A stretch of DNA of 12,421 nt from Lachnospiraceae bacterium UBA1718 (GCA_002317245.1 DCIU01000117.1:934-13354); one strand, 5' to 3'; counted from the first letter of the stretch, positions 1 to 7,870 are shown. Notes: generated from the sequence alone by a model not told the origin. Made by a program: numbers and translations.

Positions 1-2
1 CA

Positions 3-518
3 CTCCTTGACTCAGGCGCTCTTGTGTGCGAGTCAGGTCAGCTTGACTTCGAATCTAACTGTACTCTTAGATGGGATCAGCAGACAGCTATGAAGAGATG
101 TGAGGACCTTCTGACAGGTTACTACGCAGACAAGACTCTTGATATCTGTGCAACAGCTTATGACGGACTTGCTTATGGTTGTATGGCAGCTCTTGAAGGT
201 GCTGGTTACGCTGTAGGTACAAAGTGGCCTCTTATCACAGGACAGGATGCTGAGCTTATGGCTACAAAGCATATCATCTCTGGTAAGCAGACAATGTCTA
301 TCGCTAAGGATACAAGAAAGCTCGCTGAGAAGTGTGTAACAATGGTACAGGCAGTTCTTGAAGGTGCTGAGCCAGAAATCAATGATACAACTACATACAA
401 CAACAACGTTATCGTAGTTCCTTCATTCCTTTGCACACCAGAACCAGTTGATCAGAGCAACTACAAGGCAATCCTTGTTGACTCAGGTTACTATACAGAG
501 GAGCAGCTCGCTGAGTAG
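3..518 (+). CDS. chvE: ChvE-like multiple-sugar-binding protein, C-terminal part (5' truncated by window)
   Basis: This is the C-terminal ~171 residues of an extracytoplasmic sugar-binding protein; the reading frame is open from base 3, so the start lies upstream of the window. It should capture monosaccharides outside the membrane and deliver them to MmsA/MmsB encoded just downstream. The visible part has the second-lobe pattern of the ChvE/XylF branch of periplasmic-binding-protein family 4: a segment ending in AYDGLAYGCMAALEGAGY, then the family-typical LITGQDAE hinge-side motif, and later a SGKQTMSIAKD stretch that matches the 'G.Q.MTV.KD' region of ChvE and XylF. The protein ends with an acidic tail. 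All three Arg codons are AGA, and GCT, GGT and CTT dominate, which suggests high expression. The apparent GTG at 24 lies inside the gene and is not a start. Exact sugar specificity cannot be read from this fragment. Confidence 0.88.
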   Translation, partial: LLDSGALVCESGQLDFESNCTLRWDQQTAMKRCEDLLTGYYADKTLDICATAYDGLAYGCMAALEGAGYAVGTKWPLITGQDAELMATKHIISGKQTMSIAKDTRKLAEKCVTMVQAVLEGAEPEINDTTTYNNNVIVVPSFLCTPEPVDQSNYKAILVDSGYYTEEQLAE

Positions 519-552
519 TCTTTAGTATAGGGCAAATTATAATGAACTAATT

Positions 553-582
553 GGGCGGCGGCGTTTTGCCACCGCCCTTTTT
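553..582 (+). terminator. Intercistronic GC-rich hairpin with U-tract after the binding-protein gene
   Basis: A 10-bp stem (553-562 with 568-577, one C/A mismatch) closes a short GTTTT loop and is followed by five T residues. It has the form of an intrinsic terminator, but lies between the binding-protein gene and mmsA, genes whose products work together. The likely role is partial termination or 3'-end protection, giving more binding protein than membrane components, as is common in binding-protein ABC operons. The rest of the 102-base gap holds only the mmsA ribosome binding site. Confidence 0.85.
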
Positions 583-620
583 AAAGAAAAAAGTTGTATT
601 GATAAGAGAAGGAGTTTAGT

Positions 621-2174
621 ATGTCAGAATACATCTTGGAAATGAATCATATTACCAAGGCTTTCTCTGGGGTTAAGGCACTTGACGATGTTAATCTTAA
701 AGTTGAGAAGGGCGAGATTCATGCTCTTTGCGGAGAAAATGGTGCAGGTAAATCTACACTTATGAACGTTCTCTCCGGCGTATATCCTCATGGAACATAT
801 GACGGTGATGTAGTTTATAAAGGTGAGGTATGCAACTTCCACAACCTTAAGGATTCTGAGGGTAAGGGTATTGTTATCATCCACCAGGAGTTAGCATTAA
901 GTCCATTATTATCAGTTGCAGAAAACGTATTCCTTGGAAACGAGCAGCTGAAGTTTAAGGGAGTTATTGATTGGACTAAGACAAGACAGCGTGCTACAGA
1001 AATGTTAGCAAAGGTTGGTCTTGAAAATGAAGATGTCAACGTTCCAGTAAGTTCACTGGGTGTTGGTAAACAGCAGCTTATTGAGATTGCTAAGGCTATG
1101 GCTAAGAAGGTAGAATTACTTATTCTTGATGAGCCTACAGCATCACTTAATGATGAAGAGAGTAAGAACCTCCTTGATATCATGCTTGAGCTCAAGGCAC
1201 AGGGTATTACATGTATCATTATTTCTCATAAGCTTAATGAGATTGAATATGTTGCAGATTCGGTTACAATCATTCGAGATGGTAAGTCAATCGAGACTAT
1301 TAAGAAGGGTGTAGACGATTTCACAGAGGATAGAATTATTAAGGGCATGGTTGGTCGTGAGCTTACTAACAGATATCCTGTAAGAGAAGGCGTTGAAATC
1401 GGAGACGTAATCTTCGAAGTTAAGAATTGGAATGCATTCCATCCAGATGATCCAGACCGACAGGTGCTGAAAGATATAAATATTCAGGTTCGTGCAGGCG
1501 AAGTTGTTGGACTTGCAGGACTCATGGGAGCTGGACGTACAGAGTTCGCTATGTCTGTATTTGGTCACAGCTATGGTCAGAAGATTTCCGGTCAGGTATT
1601 TATGCATGGCAAGGAAGTTAAGATGAATACAGTAAAGCAGGCTATTGAGAATAAGCTTGCATACGTATCAGAAGATAGAAAGGGCAATGGTCTTGTTCTT
1701 ATTGGCGATATCAAGGAGAACATGGTACTTGCTGCCAGACCACAGTACTTCTCTAATAAGGGTGTTATTAACGGAAGCGAAGAGATTCTTGCAGCTCAGG
1801 AATATAAAGAAAAGATTAATGTTAAGGCTACTTCAATTGAGCAGGTAGTTGGATCGCTTTCTGGTGGTAATCAGCAGAAGGTAGTTCTTGCTAAGTGGAT
1901 GCTTACACAGCCTGATGTTCTTATTCTTGATGAGCCTACAAGAGGTATCGACGTAGGTGCTAAGTATGAGATTTATTGTGTAATTAATGACTTAGCTAAG
2001 GCTGGTAAGGCCGTTATCGTTATTTCATCAGAAATGCCAGAGATTATTGGTACATGCGACAGAACTTACGTAATTAACGAAGGTGAGATTGCAGGAGAGC
2101 TTTCAAAGGGCGAAATTACTCAGGAAGGCATTATGCAGAAGATTATGGCGCATAATAGAAGAGGAGAGATTTAA
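621..2174 (+). CDS. mmsA: Multiple-monosaccharide ABC transporter ATP-binding protein (GguA/MmsA type)
   Basis: This 517-residue protein has two fused ABC ATPase domains and should power sugar import through MmsB at the inner face of the membrane. Domain 1 (about 5-245) has Walker A GENGAGKST at 38-46, a degenerate signature LGVGKQQ (146-152), Walker B LLILDEP with D170/E171, and switch histidine H203. Domain 2 (about 260-510) has a degenerate Walker A, GLMGAGRTE (300-308, Arg instead of Lys), a full LSGGNQQK signature (413-420), Walker B with D437/E438, and Ser470 in place of the switch histidine. This asymmetry is typical of RbsA/MglA/XylG/GguA proteins, as is the length. The start is supported by AGAAGGAG ending 6 bases upstream of the ATG. 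The gene follows the binding-protein gene after a hairpin and precedes the permease gene by 2 bases. Assignment to MmsA rather than MglA or XylG rests on the ChvE-like partner and the long permease. Confidence 0.93.
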   Translation: MSEYILEMNHITKAFSGVKALDDVNLKVEKGEIHALCGENGAGKSTLMNVLSGVYPHGTYDGDVVYKGEVCNFHNLKDSEGKGIVIIHQELALSPLLSVAENVFLGNEQLKFKGVIDWTKTRQRATEMLAKVGLENEDVNVPVSSLGVGKQQLIEIAKAMAKKVELLILDEPTASLNDEESKNLLDIMLELKAQGITCIIISHKLNEIEYVADSVTIIRDGKSIETIKKGVDDFTEDRIIKGMVGRELTNRYPVREGVEIGDVIFEVKNWNAFHPDDPDRQVLKDINIQVRAGEVVGLAGLMGAGRTEFAMSVFGHSYGQKISGQVFMHGKEVKMNTVKQAIENKLAYVSEDRKGNGLVLIGDIKENMVLAARPQYFSNKGVINGSEEILAAQEYKEKINVKATSIEQVVGSLSGGNQQKVVLAKWMLTQPDVLILDEPTRGIDVGAKYEIYCVINDLAKAGKAVIVISSEMPEIIGTCDRTYVINEGEIAGELSKGEITQEGIMQKIMAHNRRGEI

Positions 2175-2176
2175 TC

Positions 2177-3346
2177 ATGGAAAAGAAGAAAACAGTTAAT
2201 CTTGACATGAAGCAGTATGGTATGTTCCTGGCTCTTGTCGCAATTTATATTATTTTCGCTTTATTAACAGGTGGAAAGAACTTATCACCTGCTAATATCA
2301 ATAACTTAGTAATGCAGAATGGTTACGTAGTTATTCTTGCAGTTGGTATGCTCCTTTGTGTATTAACTGGTAACATCGATCTTGGTGTTGGTTCAGTAGT
2401 AGCTGTTTGTGGTTCTGCTGCTGGTATTATCCTTGTAGATTATAAGATGAATATGTGGGTTGCAATTATTGTTGCCCTTCTTATTGGTCTTCTTACAGGT
2501 ATTTTTGCAGGTATATTCATTGCTTACCTTGGAATTCCACCTTTCGTTGTAACTCTTGCAACAATGCTTATGGGTCGTGGTCTTACATATACAATGTTAC
2601 AGGCTCAGACAAAGGGACCTCTTCCAGAGAATTTCGTATTCATCGGTGCAGGTTTCTTACCAACAATTAAGGTTCCATATGGTGATGGAACACTCGATCT
2701 TGTTAGTATTGCAGTAGCAATCGTAGCTACAGTTTTAGTTATCCTTTCCGAGATTAAGACACTTGCTACAAAGAAGAAGTATGGATTTGCTCTTACACCA
2801 GTTTGGCAGGCAGCAATCAAGGATGCAATTCTCTTATTCATCATTTGGTTCTTCTTCTTCAAGTTAGCTTGCTGGAATGGTATTCCATTCGTATTACTTA
2901 TCATGGCTGTGTTAGTAGTTATTTACGCTTTCGTTACAGACAAGACAGTAGCTGGTCGTCAGATCTACGCTCTTGGTGGTAATAGAAAGGCTGCTCAGCT
3001 CTCTGGTATCGATACTAAGAAGGTATTCTTCTGGGTATACGTTAACATGGGTGTTTTATCAGCTCTCGCTGGTATCGTACTTGCAGCAAGAAATGCTTCA
3101 GCTACACCAAAGGCTGGTGATGGTTTCGAGATGGATGCTATCGCTTCATGTTACATCGGTGGTGCTGCCGTAGCCGGTGGTGCTGGTACAATCGTTGGTG
3201 CCGTAGTTGGTGCGTTCGTTATGGGTATTCTTAACAATGGTATGTCACTCTATGGTTGGACAACAGATATTCAGAAGATTGTAAAGGGTCTTGTACTTCT
3301 TGGAGCCGTTACAGTTGACGTTTTATCTAAGAGAAAGAAAGGCTAA
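2177..3346 (+). CDS. mmsB: Multiple-monosaccharide ABC transporter permease (GguB/MmsB type)
   Basis: This 389-residue polytopic membrane protein of the BPD_transp_2 family should form the sugar channel as a dimer, energised by MmsA. About ten hydrophobic segments are visible, the first at about residues 14-31 and the last at about 366-380. Family motifs include the NIDLGVGSVVAVCG segment near 66-79, the cytoplasmic coupling-loop sequence GRQIYALGGNRKAAQLSGI at 260-278 that contacts the ATPase, and the Gly/Ala-rich YIGGAAVAGGAGTIVGA segment near 329-345. It is longer than RbsC-like permeases (~320 aa) because of an extra hydrophobic region at about 170-255, which fits the GguB/XylH group. The gene starts 2 bases after the mmsA stop, with its Shine-Dalgarno (AGAGGAGAG) inside the end of mmsA, so translation is probably coupled. 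A strong terminator follows. Confidence 0.92.
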   Translation: MEKKKTVNLDMKQYGMFLALVAIYIIFALLTGGKNLSPANINNLVMQNGYVVILAVGMLLCVLTGNIDLGVGSVVAVCGSAAGIILVDYKMNMWVAIIVALLIGLLTGIFAGIFIAYLGIPPFVVTLATMLMGRGLTYTMLQAQTKGPLPENFVFIGAGFLPTIKVPYGDGTLDLVSIAVAIVATVLVILSEIKTLATKKKYGFALTPVWQAAIKDAILLFIIWFFFFKLACWNGIPFVLLIMAVLVVIYAFVTDKTVAGRQIYALGGNRKAAQLSGIDTKKVFFWVYVNMGVLSALAGIVLAARNASATPKAGDGFEMDAIASCYIGGAAVAGGAGTIVGAVVGAFVMGILNNGMSLYGWTTDIQKIVKGLVLLGAVTVDVLSKRKKG

Positions 3347-3373
3347 TTTAGCCCGGATTAATACACTTTTGGA

Positions 3374-3407
3374 GGATGGTTCGATATATATCGGACCATC
3401 CTTTTTT
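3374..3407 (+). terminator. Intrinsic terminator of the sugar transport operon
   Basis: A 12-bp stem (3374-3385 pairing with 3390-3401, one G-T wobble) with an ATAT loop is followed directly by six T residues (3402-3407). This is a strong Rho-independent terminator 27 bases after the mmsB stop. It separates the transporter operon from the regulatory operon downstream. Confidence 0.93.
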
Positions 3408-3428
3408 GTATATAAATACTATCAAATA

Positions 3429-3437
3429 TGCTATAAT
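3429..3437 (+). promoter_or_regulatory. Extended -10 promoter of the sensory operon
   Basis: The sequence TGCTATAAT is a perfect -10 hexamer (3432-3437) with the TG of an extended -10. No good -35 sits at 17 bases; the nearest candidate, TTGTAT at 3406-3411, is 20 bases away and overlaps the terminator T-tract. An extended -10 can work without a strong -35. Transcription would start near 3443-3446, leaving a leader of about 65 bases. This supports independent transcription of the regulator genes. Confidence 0.62.
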
Positions 3438-3463
3438 AATTATTCAGTGTTAATTAAATTGGG

Positions 3464-3489
3464 GTAGTTTCGACTACAATCAAGTTGTA
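3464..3489 (+). other. Two small mutually exclusive stem-loops in the regulator leader
   Basis: GTAGT-TTCG-ACTAC (3464-3477) forms a 5-bp stem with a UUCG loop. TACAA-TCAAG-TTGTA (3475-3489) forms another 5-bp stem that shares bases 3475-3477 with the first, so only one can form at a time. Neither covers the ribosome binding site near 3498-3501. The second repeat could equally be a protein-binding inverted repeat in DNA. The stems are short and no function is shown. Confidence 0.3.
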
Positions 3490-3507
3490 ATAATAGCGAG
3501 GGTACTT

Positions 3508-5115
3508 ATGGCTAAATACAGGGTTATGCTTGTTGATGATGAAGAAGAAGTAAGAGAAGCAATTAAGAGACGTGTAAACTGGGATGAAATTGGTTTTGAG
3601 GTTGTTGCTTCCGCTGAAAATGGTGAGGATGCACTGGAAAAGGCCAAGGTGTTCACGCCAGACGTGGTTATGTCAGATATTCATATGCCATTTATGGATG
3701 GATTAACATTCTGCAGACTGCTGAAGACTGAGCAGCCAGGAACTAAGTTTATTATTTTTTCTGGATATGATGAGTTCGAATACGCTAAAGAGGCCATAAG
3801 ATTAGAGGCAGAAGAGTATATATTAAAGCCAATCGATGCTGAAGAACTTAAGAGGGTATTTGCCAGAATCAAAGATAGACTTGATGAGGAATATGATAAG
3901 AGACGCAACCTTGAGACTCTTCAGAAATATTACAATGAGAGTCTTCCTGTACTTAAAGAGCAGCTTCTAATAGGTATTCTTGAGGGAAGAGTTGGTGATG
4001 CTGCAATTAGCAAGTATATAAGGGATTATAATCTGGATATTGCAGCTCCATTTTATTGTGTTGGAATAGTGGAACCAAGTGTAAATAGTGATGATTCGCC
4101 GGCTATGGGACAGATGCTTGCTATCTCACTTAAACAGATTGTTGATGAAGAGATGAGCAAGGTAATGGATTACTTAAGTGTAAACTATCTGGGCCGTGTA
4201 ATAGTAGTTGGCAGAATGAAAAACACAGCGGGCCATAGAGTATTTGTTGACACAATTGATCAGATTTGCAAGTTTGCCTCGCGAATGATGGATGTGCCTA
4301 CTTCAGCAGGCGTTAGCCGCGTTGTGGGGATGATTAGAGATTTATCAAGGGCTTTTGCGGAAGCTAATGATGCGCTTTCATACAGAATATTGCTTGATGA
4401 GAATCAGGCAATTATGATTCAGGACGTGGAACCAGGATTCTCATCCTATGCGGAGTTTGATGATTCTAAGATTAATACACTTCTTAAGGATATTAAGATT
4501 GGGACCAAGGAGAATCTCTCGGAGACGATAGATGAAATTATTGGCGGATTCAAGAAGTCTACGGTATCGATTACACAGCTTCAGCTTCACCTGGTTGAAA
4601 TGTATGTAAGTCTCATGAAGCTTGCAAGAAGCTATGATCTTCCACCAGAACAGATGGCAGAGCTTGATAGAGATATATATAGTGAGACCAGATCCTTCAA
4701 TTCTCTAGATGAGATTAGAGAATGGCTGGAGAAGATATGCCTGCAGCTAAGAGGCTTTATTCGTAAGGAACGTCAGGATTCGACTAAGCTCCTTGTTGAG
4801 AAGGCTAAAGAATATATTAGTGAGAAATATACTGATTCAGACTTAAGTGTTGATTCGGTATGTAGTCACCTGGGAGTTAGCCCAACTTATTTCTCATCTA
4901 TGTTCAAGAAGGATACGGGTGTGAGCTTTGTAACTTATATTACAAACATAAGAATGGAGAGAGCAGTACATCTGCTGGAGTCCACTTCAGAGAAGAGCTA
5001 TGTAATCGCAGGAATGGTTGGCTATGATGATCCTAACTATTTCAGCTATGTATTCAAGAAGGCATATGGTGTATCGCCTTCAAAGTATAGAAGCAATCAG
5101 GAAACAAGTATATGA
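3508..5115 (+). CDS. YesN-type response regulator with AraC-family DNA-binding domain
   Basis: This 535-residue cytoplasmic transcription regulator is the predicted phosphorylation partner of the kinase encoded next. The N-terminal receiver domain (about 3-120) has the acid pair D10/D11, phosphoacceptor D57 in SDIHMP, S85 in the FSGYDEFEYA motif typical of YesN, and K107 in ILKP. The middle (about 160-310) resembles the degenerate GGDEF-like segment seen in YesN and PucR/CdaR regulators, for example SAGVSRVVGMIRDLSRAFAEA. The C-terminal ~105 residues (about 428-532) form an AraC-type double helix-turn-helix, with LSVDSVCSHLGVSPTYFSSMFK as recognition module 1 (split here only in name) and the VGYDDPNYFSYVFKKAYGVSPSKYR signature in module 2. 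The ATG is preceded by GAGGG about 6 bases upstream. It overlaps the kinase gene by 4 bases (ATGA). Its likely target is the neighbouring transporter operon, perhaps also its own operon; this is inference from position. Confidence 0.93.
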   Translation: MAKYRVMLVDDEEEVREAIKRRVNWDEIGFEVVASAENGEDALEKAKVFTPDVVMSDIHMPFMDGLTFCRLLKTEQPGTKFIIFSGYDEFEYAKEAIRLEAEEYILKPIDAEELKRVFARIKDRLDEEYDKRRNLETLQKYYNESLPVLKEQLLIGILEGRVGDAAISKYIRDYNLDIAAPFYCVGIVEPSVNSDDSPAMGQMLAISLKQIVDEEMSKVMDYLSVNYLGRVIVVGRMKNTAGHRVFVDTIDQICKFASRMMDVPTSAGVSRVVGMIRDLSRAFAEANDALSYRILLDENQAIMIQDVEPGFSSYAEFDDSKINTLLKDIKIGTKENLSETIDEIIGGFKKSTVSITQLQLHLVEMYVSLMKLARSYDLPPEQMAELDRDIYSETRSFNSLDEIREWLEKICLQLRGFIRKERQDSTKLLVEKAKEYISEKYTDSDLSVDSVCSHLGVSPTYFSSMFKKDTGVSFVTYITNIRMERAVHLLESTSEKSYVIAGMVGYDDPNYFSYVFKKAYGVSPSKYRSNQETSI

Positions 5116-6923
5116 AAAATAAGCTAAATGCTTTTTTAAACAGAATATCTGAAGGTTATAAGCAGAGAAGCATTCAGCTTATCATATCTATTTCATTTAC
5201 GGCCTTAGCTATCATCAGTATGGCCTTCATGGAGATAATGACCTATTCTTCATACCTGAACAATTCAAGGGAGACAGCCGTTGAATCTAATAAGCAGATT
5301 CTTGACCAGGTAAGCTGGAACCTTAATACATATATCAGAAATATGATGAGAATATCTGACACTATGTATTATAACGTTATCAAGGATAAGGACCTTACCT
5401 ATGATACTCTCGATAAGGAAATGAGTCTTCTCTATGAGGCAAATAAGGATAACCTTATTAGTATTGCCTGTGTATCACAGGATGGAGCTCTAATTGCAGC
5501 ATCTCCTGTAGCGACTAGAAAAGCTGGAGTTGATTTCAAGAAGCAGAAGTGGTTCTCAGACGCTGAGGAAAAGATTGAAAATCTTCATTTTTCAACTCCT
5601 CATGTTCAGAATATGTTCGAGAGTAGTAATTACAGATATTACTGGGTAGTATCACTGTCAAGAAGTGTTGAACTAACATACTTTGGTAAGATTAGACAGG
5701 GTATTCTGCTTGTTGATATGAACTTCTCTGCCATTGAGCAGATGTTTGATAAGGTTAATGAACAGGGTACAGGCTATGTGTACCTTATCGATAGTAATGG
5801 TGAGATTATCTATCACCCTAATCAGAAGGCTATCTATTCAGGACTTGAGACAGAGAACAACCTGGTGGCTGCATCCTATGATGACGGTGATTATATTGAG
5901 ACCTACAGAGGTCAGGAGAGATCGGTAATTGTTAAAACCGTAGGTTATACTGGCTGGAAGATTGTCAGCGTCGTTCCTGTTAATGAACTTGCAGTAAATC
6001 ATAGACAGATTAGATTTATTACCGTTCTTATTTTTACAATTACAATTTTCTTAATCCTCTTCGGTAATATGTTTATTTCCACAGTAGTTACTGATCCTAT
6101 TATTAAGCTTGAGAATTCACTTGCTTATCTTGAGAGCGGTAGTATGGATCCAGACAATATCTATCTTGGTGGTACTCATGAGATTAGACATCTTGGTAGA
6201 ACCATCAAAGCCATGGTTCGCCAGATGAGAAAGCTCATGGATGACATGGTTAAGGAGCAGGAGGAGAAGACTAAGAGTGAGCTTGATGCCCTTCAGTCTC
6301 AGATTAATCCTCACTTCTTATATAACACACTTGATTCTGTTGTATGGATGGTTGAATCAGAGAGATACCAGGAAGCCATTTCCATGGTAACATCCTTAGC
6401 TACGCTCTTTAGAATCAGTCTTAGCAAGGGTAATAATATTATCACAATTAAGGATGAGATTACCCATGCTAAAAACTATATGAGCATTCAGCAGGTTAGG
6501 TTCAAGAATAAGTTCGAGACAAAGATTGATGTAGATCCAGCCATCATGAACTGTATTACAATTAAGCTTATTATTCAGCCTTTGATTGAGAATGCCATTT
6601 ATTATGGTGTTAATAATGCAGATGATGACGGACTAATTGAGGTTAAGGGTTATGAGAAGGATGGAGATATTTTCATCGAAGTAAGAGACAATGGTATGGG
6701 AATTCCACCTGAGACTGTTGCAACACTTCTTACCCACAAATCTGAGTCGAGAGGAAAGGGATCTGGAATCGGACTTTGGAATGTTAATCAGAGAATTAAT
6801 CTGTATTTCAAGGGCGAATATGGTCTTTATATTGATAGTGAGTTGGATGAAGGTACAACTGTAACCATTCACCTGCCTAAGATTTCATATGATGAATACA
6901 AGGGAGGTCTGTCTAATGAATAA
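5112..6923 (+). CDS. YesM-type membrane sensor histidine kinase with extracytoplasmic Cache-like domain
   Basis: This 603-residue membrane kinase should autophosphorylate on a histidine and pass phosphate to the YesN-type regulator. Order of parts: transmembrane segment 1 (about 21-43), a ~255-residue extracytoplasmic region (about 46-298) with double-Cache features such as YVYLIDSNGEIIYHP at 223-237 and GWKIVSVVP near 281-289, transmembrane segment 2 (about 301-324), a HAMP linker (about 325-380), the His_kinase domain with H401 in SQINPHFLYNTL, and an ATPase domain. The ATPase domain has N494 in the N-box (IIQPLIEN), D526/G528/G530 in DNGMG, and glycine loop GKGSGIGL at 548-555. All catalytic residues are present. 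It starts by ATGA overlap with the regulator gene and its end overlaps the next gene by 8 bases. The sensor may bind a ligand directly or read out the anchored binding protein encoded next. Confidence 0.93.
   Translation: MKNKLNAFLNRISEGYKQRSIQLIISISFTALAIISMAFMEIMTYSSYLNNSRETAVESNKQILDQVSWNLNTYIRNMMRISDTMYYNVIKDKDLTYDTLDKEMSLLYEANKDNLISIACVSQDGALIAASPVATRKAGVDFKKQKWFSDAEEKIENLHFSTPHVQNMFESSNYRYYWVVSLSRSVELTYFGKIRQGILLVDMNFSAIEQMFDKVNEQGTGYVYLIDSNGEIIYHPNQKAIYSGLETENNLVAASYDDGDYIETYRGQERSVIVKTVGYTGWKIVSVVPVNELAVNHRQIRFITVLIFTITIFLILFGNMFISTVVTDPIIKLENSLAYLESGSMDPDNIYLGGTHEIRHLGRTIKAMVRQMRKLMDDMVKEQEEKTKSELDALQSQINPHFLYNTLDSVVWMVESERYQEAISMVTSLATLFRISLSKGNNIITIKDEITHAKNYMSIQQVRFKNKFETKIDVDPAIMNCITIKLIIQPLIENAIYYGVNNADDDGLIEVKGYEKDGDIFIEVRDNGMGIPPETVATLLTHKSESRGKGSGIGLWNVNQRINLYFKGEYGLYIDSELDEGTTVTIHLPKISYDEYKGGLSNE
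6901..6907 (+). promoter_or_regulatory. Shine-Dalgarno that fixes the start of the anchored binding protein
   Basis: AGGGAGG lies 8 bases before the ATG at 6916, inside the 3' end of the kinase gene. An in-frame ATG at 6889 lies upstream of it, so this site is the reason to choose 6916. Confidence 0.8.
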
Positions 6924-7863
6924 GTATACGAGAACCATTATTTTATCCCTTGTATTTGTTGCGGCTGTAATTCTGCTAGAGAACTTCCTCTTTAGATTCC
7001 TGAATAACAGGGAAGAGAAGCTAAGCAATATTTCCATGATTCTTTTTGATGAAGGTAAAAATTGGGATGATGTAAAAGCCGGGGCAACTCAGGCTGCAGA
7101 TGATGGTTGTGATATCAATTATGTGATAATGCCAACAGGAAGTAGTGCAAAGGACCAGTTTGATGCAATCAATGATGAGATAGAACGTGGTGCTGATCAT
7201 GTTATTGTTGCTGCAGTTGATAGTTATGGCCTAAGAGACGAGCTTGGAGACAAATACTCTTCTAATGTATCATTTGTTGCCAATGGAATCGATAATGACA
7301 AATATATCACAGTTGAACCAGATAATTATCTGATAGGAATAAATGTTGGTAATCTGGTTCTTGAAGAAGAAAAATATGATTCCAAGGTGGTAATTATCGA
7401 TAATGGAGCTGATAAGGAGTTTCTACTGGACAGAATTAAGGGGGCCAGAGAAGTGCTGGGAGAATCTGGAATTCAGCTTGAAATATGGGACATTGATCTT
7501 AATGAGACTGAGATGGATTCTTATACTGAGAAGATTGACAAGTATCAGCCAGATGTCTTCATAGTTCTAAATGAAGAAGCTATATCCACTACTATTGAGA
7601 TGGCTGACGAATCGGATAAGCCTGCTAATATCTATGCAATCGCCAATTCCGATGAGGCAGTTTATTATCTGGATAATAAGAAGATTAAGTATCTGATTTA
7701 TCCAGATGAGTTCGGAATGGGTTATGCTGCAGTTAAGAGAGTTCTTGATAAAAACGCCTACGTTAATGATGATTTCAAGCGATTAATAACCTATAAGGTT
7801 GTTAATCGTGATGATATGTACACAAGTGGTTATGAGAAGGTATTGTTCCCCTTTGTTAAGTAG
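6916..7863 (+). CDS. Membrane-anchored extracytoplasmic sugar-binding protein (putative sensory PBP)
   Basis: This 315-residue protein is a periplasmic-binding-protein family 4 (RbsB/XylF-like) domain held to the membrane by an uncleaved N-terminal helix (about residues 8-29). There is no lipobox cysteine and no clear signal peptidase site, so it should stay tethered with the binding domain outside. Family features include a first-lobe strand and helix with FDEGKNWDDVKAGATQAA (44-61; W50 in a position often used for sugar stacking) and a VEPDNYLIGINVGNLV segment that matches the 'DN...G...G' stretch of ribose-type binding proteins. The domain is somewhat short and divergent, so the ligand is not predictable. 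The gene overlaps the kinase gene by 8 bases, which favours co-translation and physical partnership. The best-known analogue is the anchored XylFII protein, which activates a LytS-type kinase in clostridial xylose sensing. A role as a co-sensor is inferred from context. No permease or ATPase gene accompanies it in this operon. Confidence 0.82.
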   Translation: MNKYTRTIILSLVFVAAVILLENFLFRFLNNREEKLSNISMILFDEGKNWDDVKAGATQAADDGCDINYVIMPTGSSAKDQFDAINDEIERGADHVIVAAVDSYGLRDELGDKYSSNVSFVANGIDNDKYITVEPDNYLIGINVGNLVLEEEKYDSKVVIIDNGADKEFLLDRIKGAREVLGESGIQLEIWDIDLNETEMDSYTEKIDKYQPDVFIVLNEEAISTTIEMADESDKPANIYAIANSDEAVYYLDNKKIKYLIYPDEFGMGYAAVKRVLDKNAYVNDDFKRLITYKVVNRDDMYTSGYEKVLFPFVK

Positions 7864-7867
7864 AAGG
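7864..7867 (+). promoter_or_regulatory. Weak, closely spaced ribosome binding site of the lipoprotein gene
   Basis: AAGG sits only 3 bases from the ATG at 7871, immediately after the TAG stop of the previous gene (7861-7863). The poor spacing suggests initiation by ribosomes finishing the upstream gene rather than independent loading. Confidence 0.45.
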
Positions 7868-7870
7868 TCT

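Noticed and set aside
538..543. TATAAT hexamer between the binding-protein gene and mmsA
   Set aside because: It has no acceptable -35, and a transcript from it would run straight into the hairpin at 553-582.
2605..2904. Minus-strand open frame across mmsB
   Set aside because: It is a shadow of the permease gene with no start signal or recognisable domain; other minus-strand frames in the window fail for the same reasons.
6889..6915. Upstream in-frame ATG for the anchored binding protein
   Set aside because: It lies before the clear Shine-Dalgarno at 6901-6907 and would add nine polar residues inside the kinase coding end; 6916 is better.
7799..7870. Upstream in-frame ATG for the lipoprotein
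   Set aside because: It overlaps the previous gene and would put 24 residues in front of an otherwise standard lipoprotein signal.
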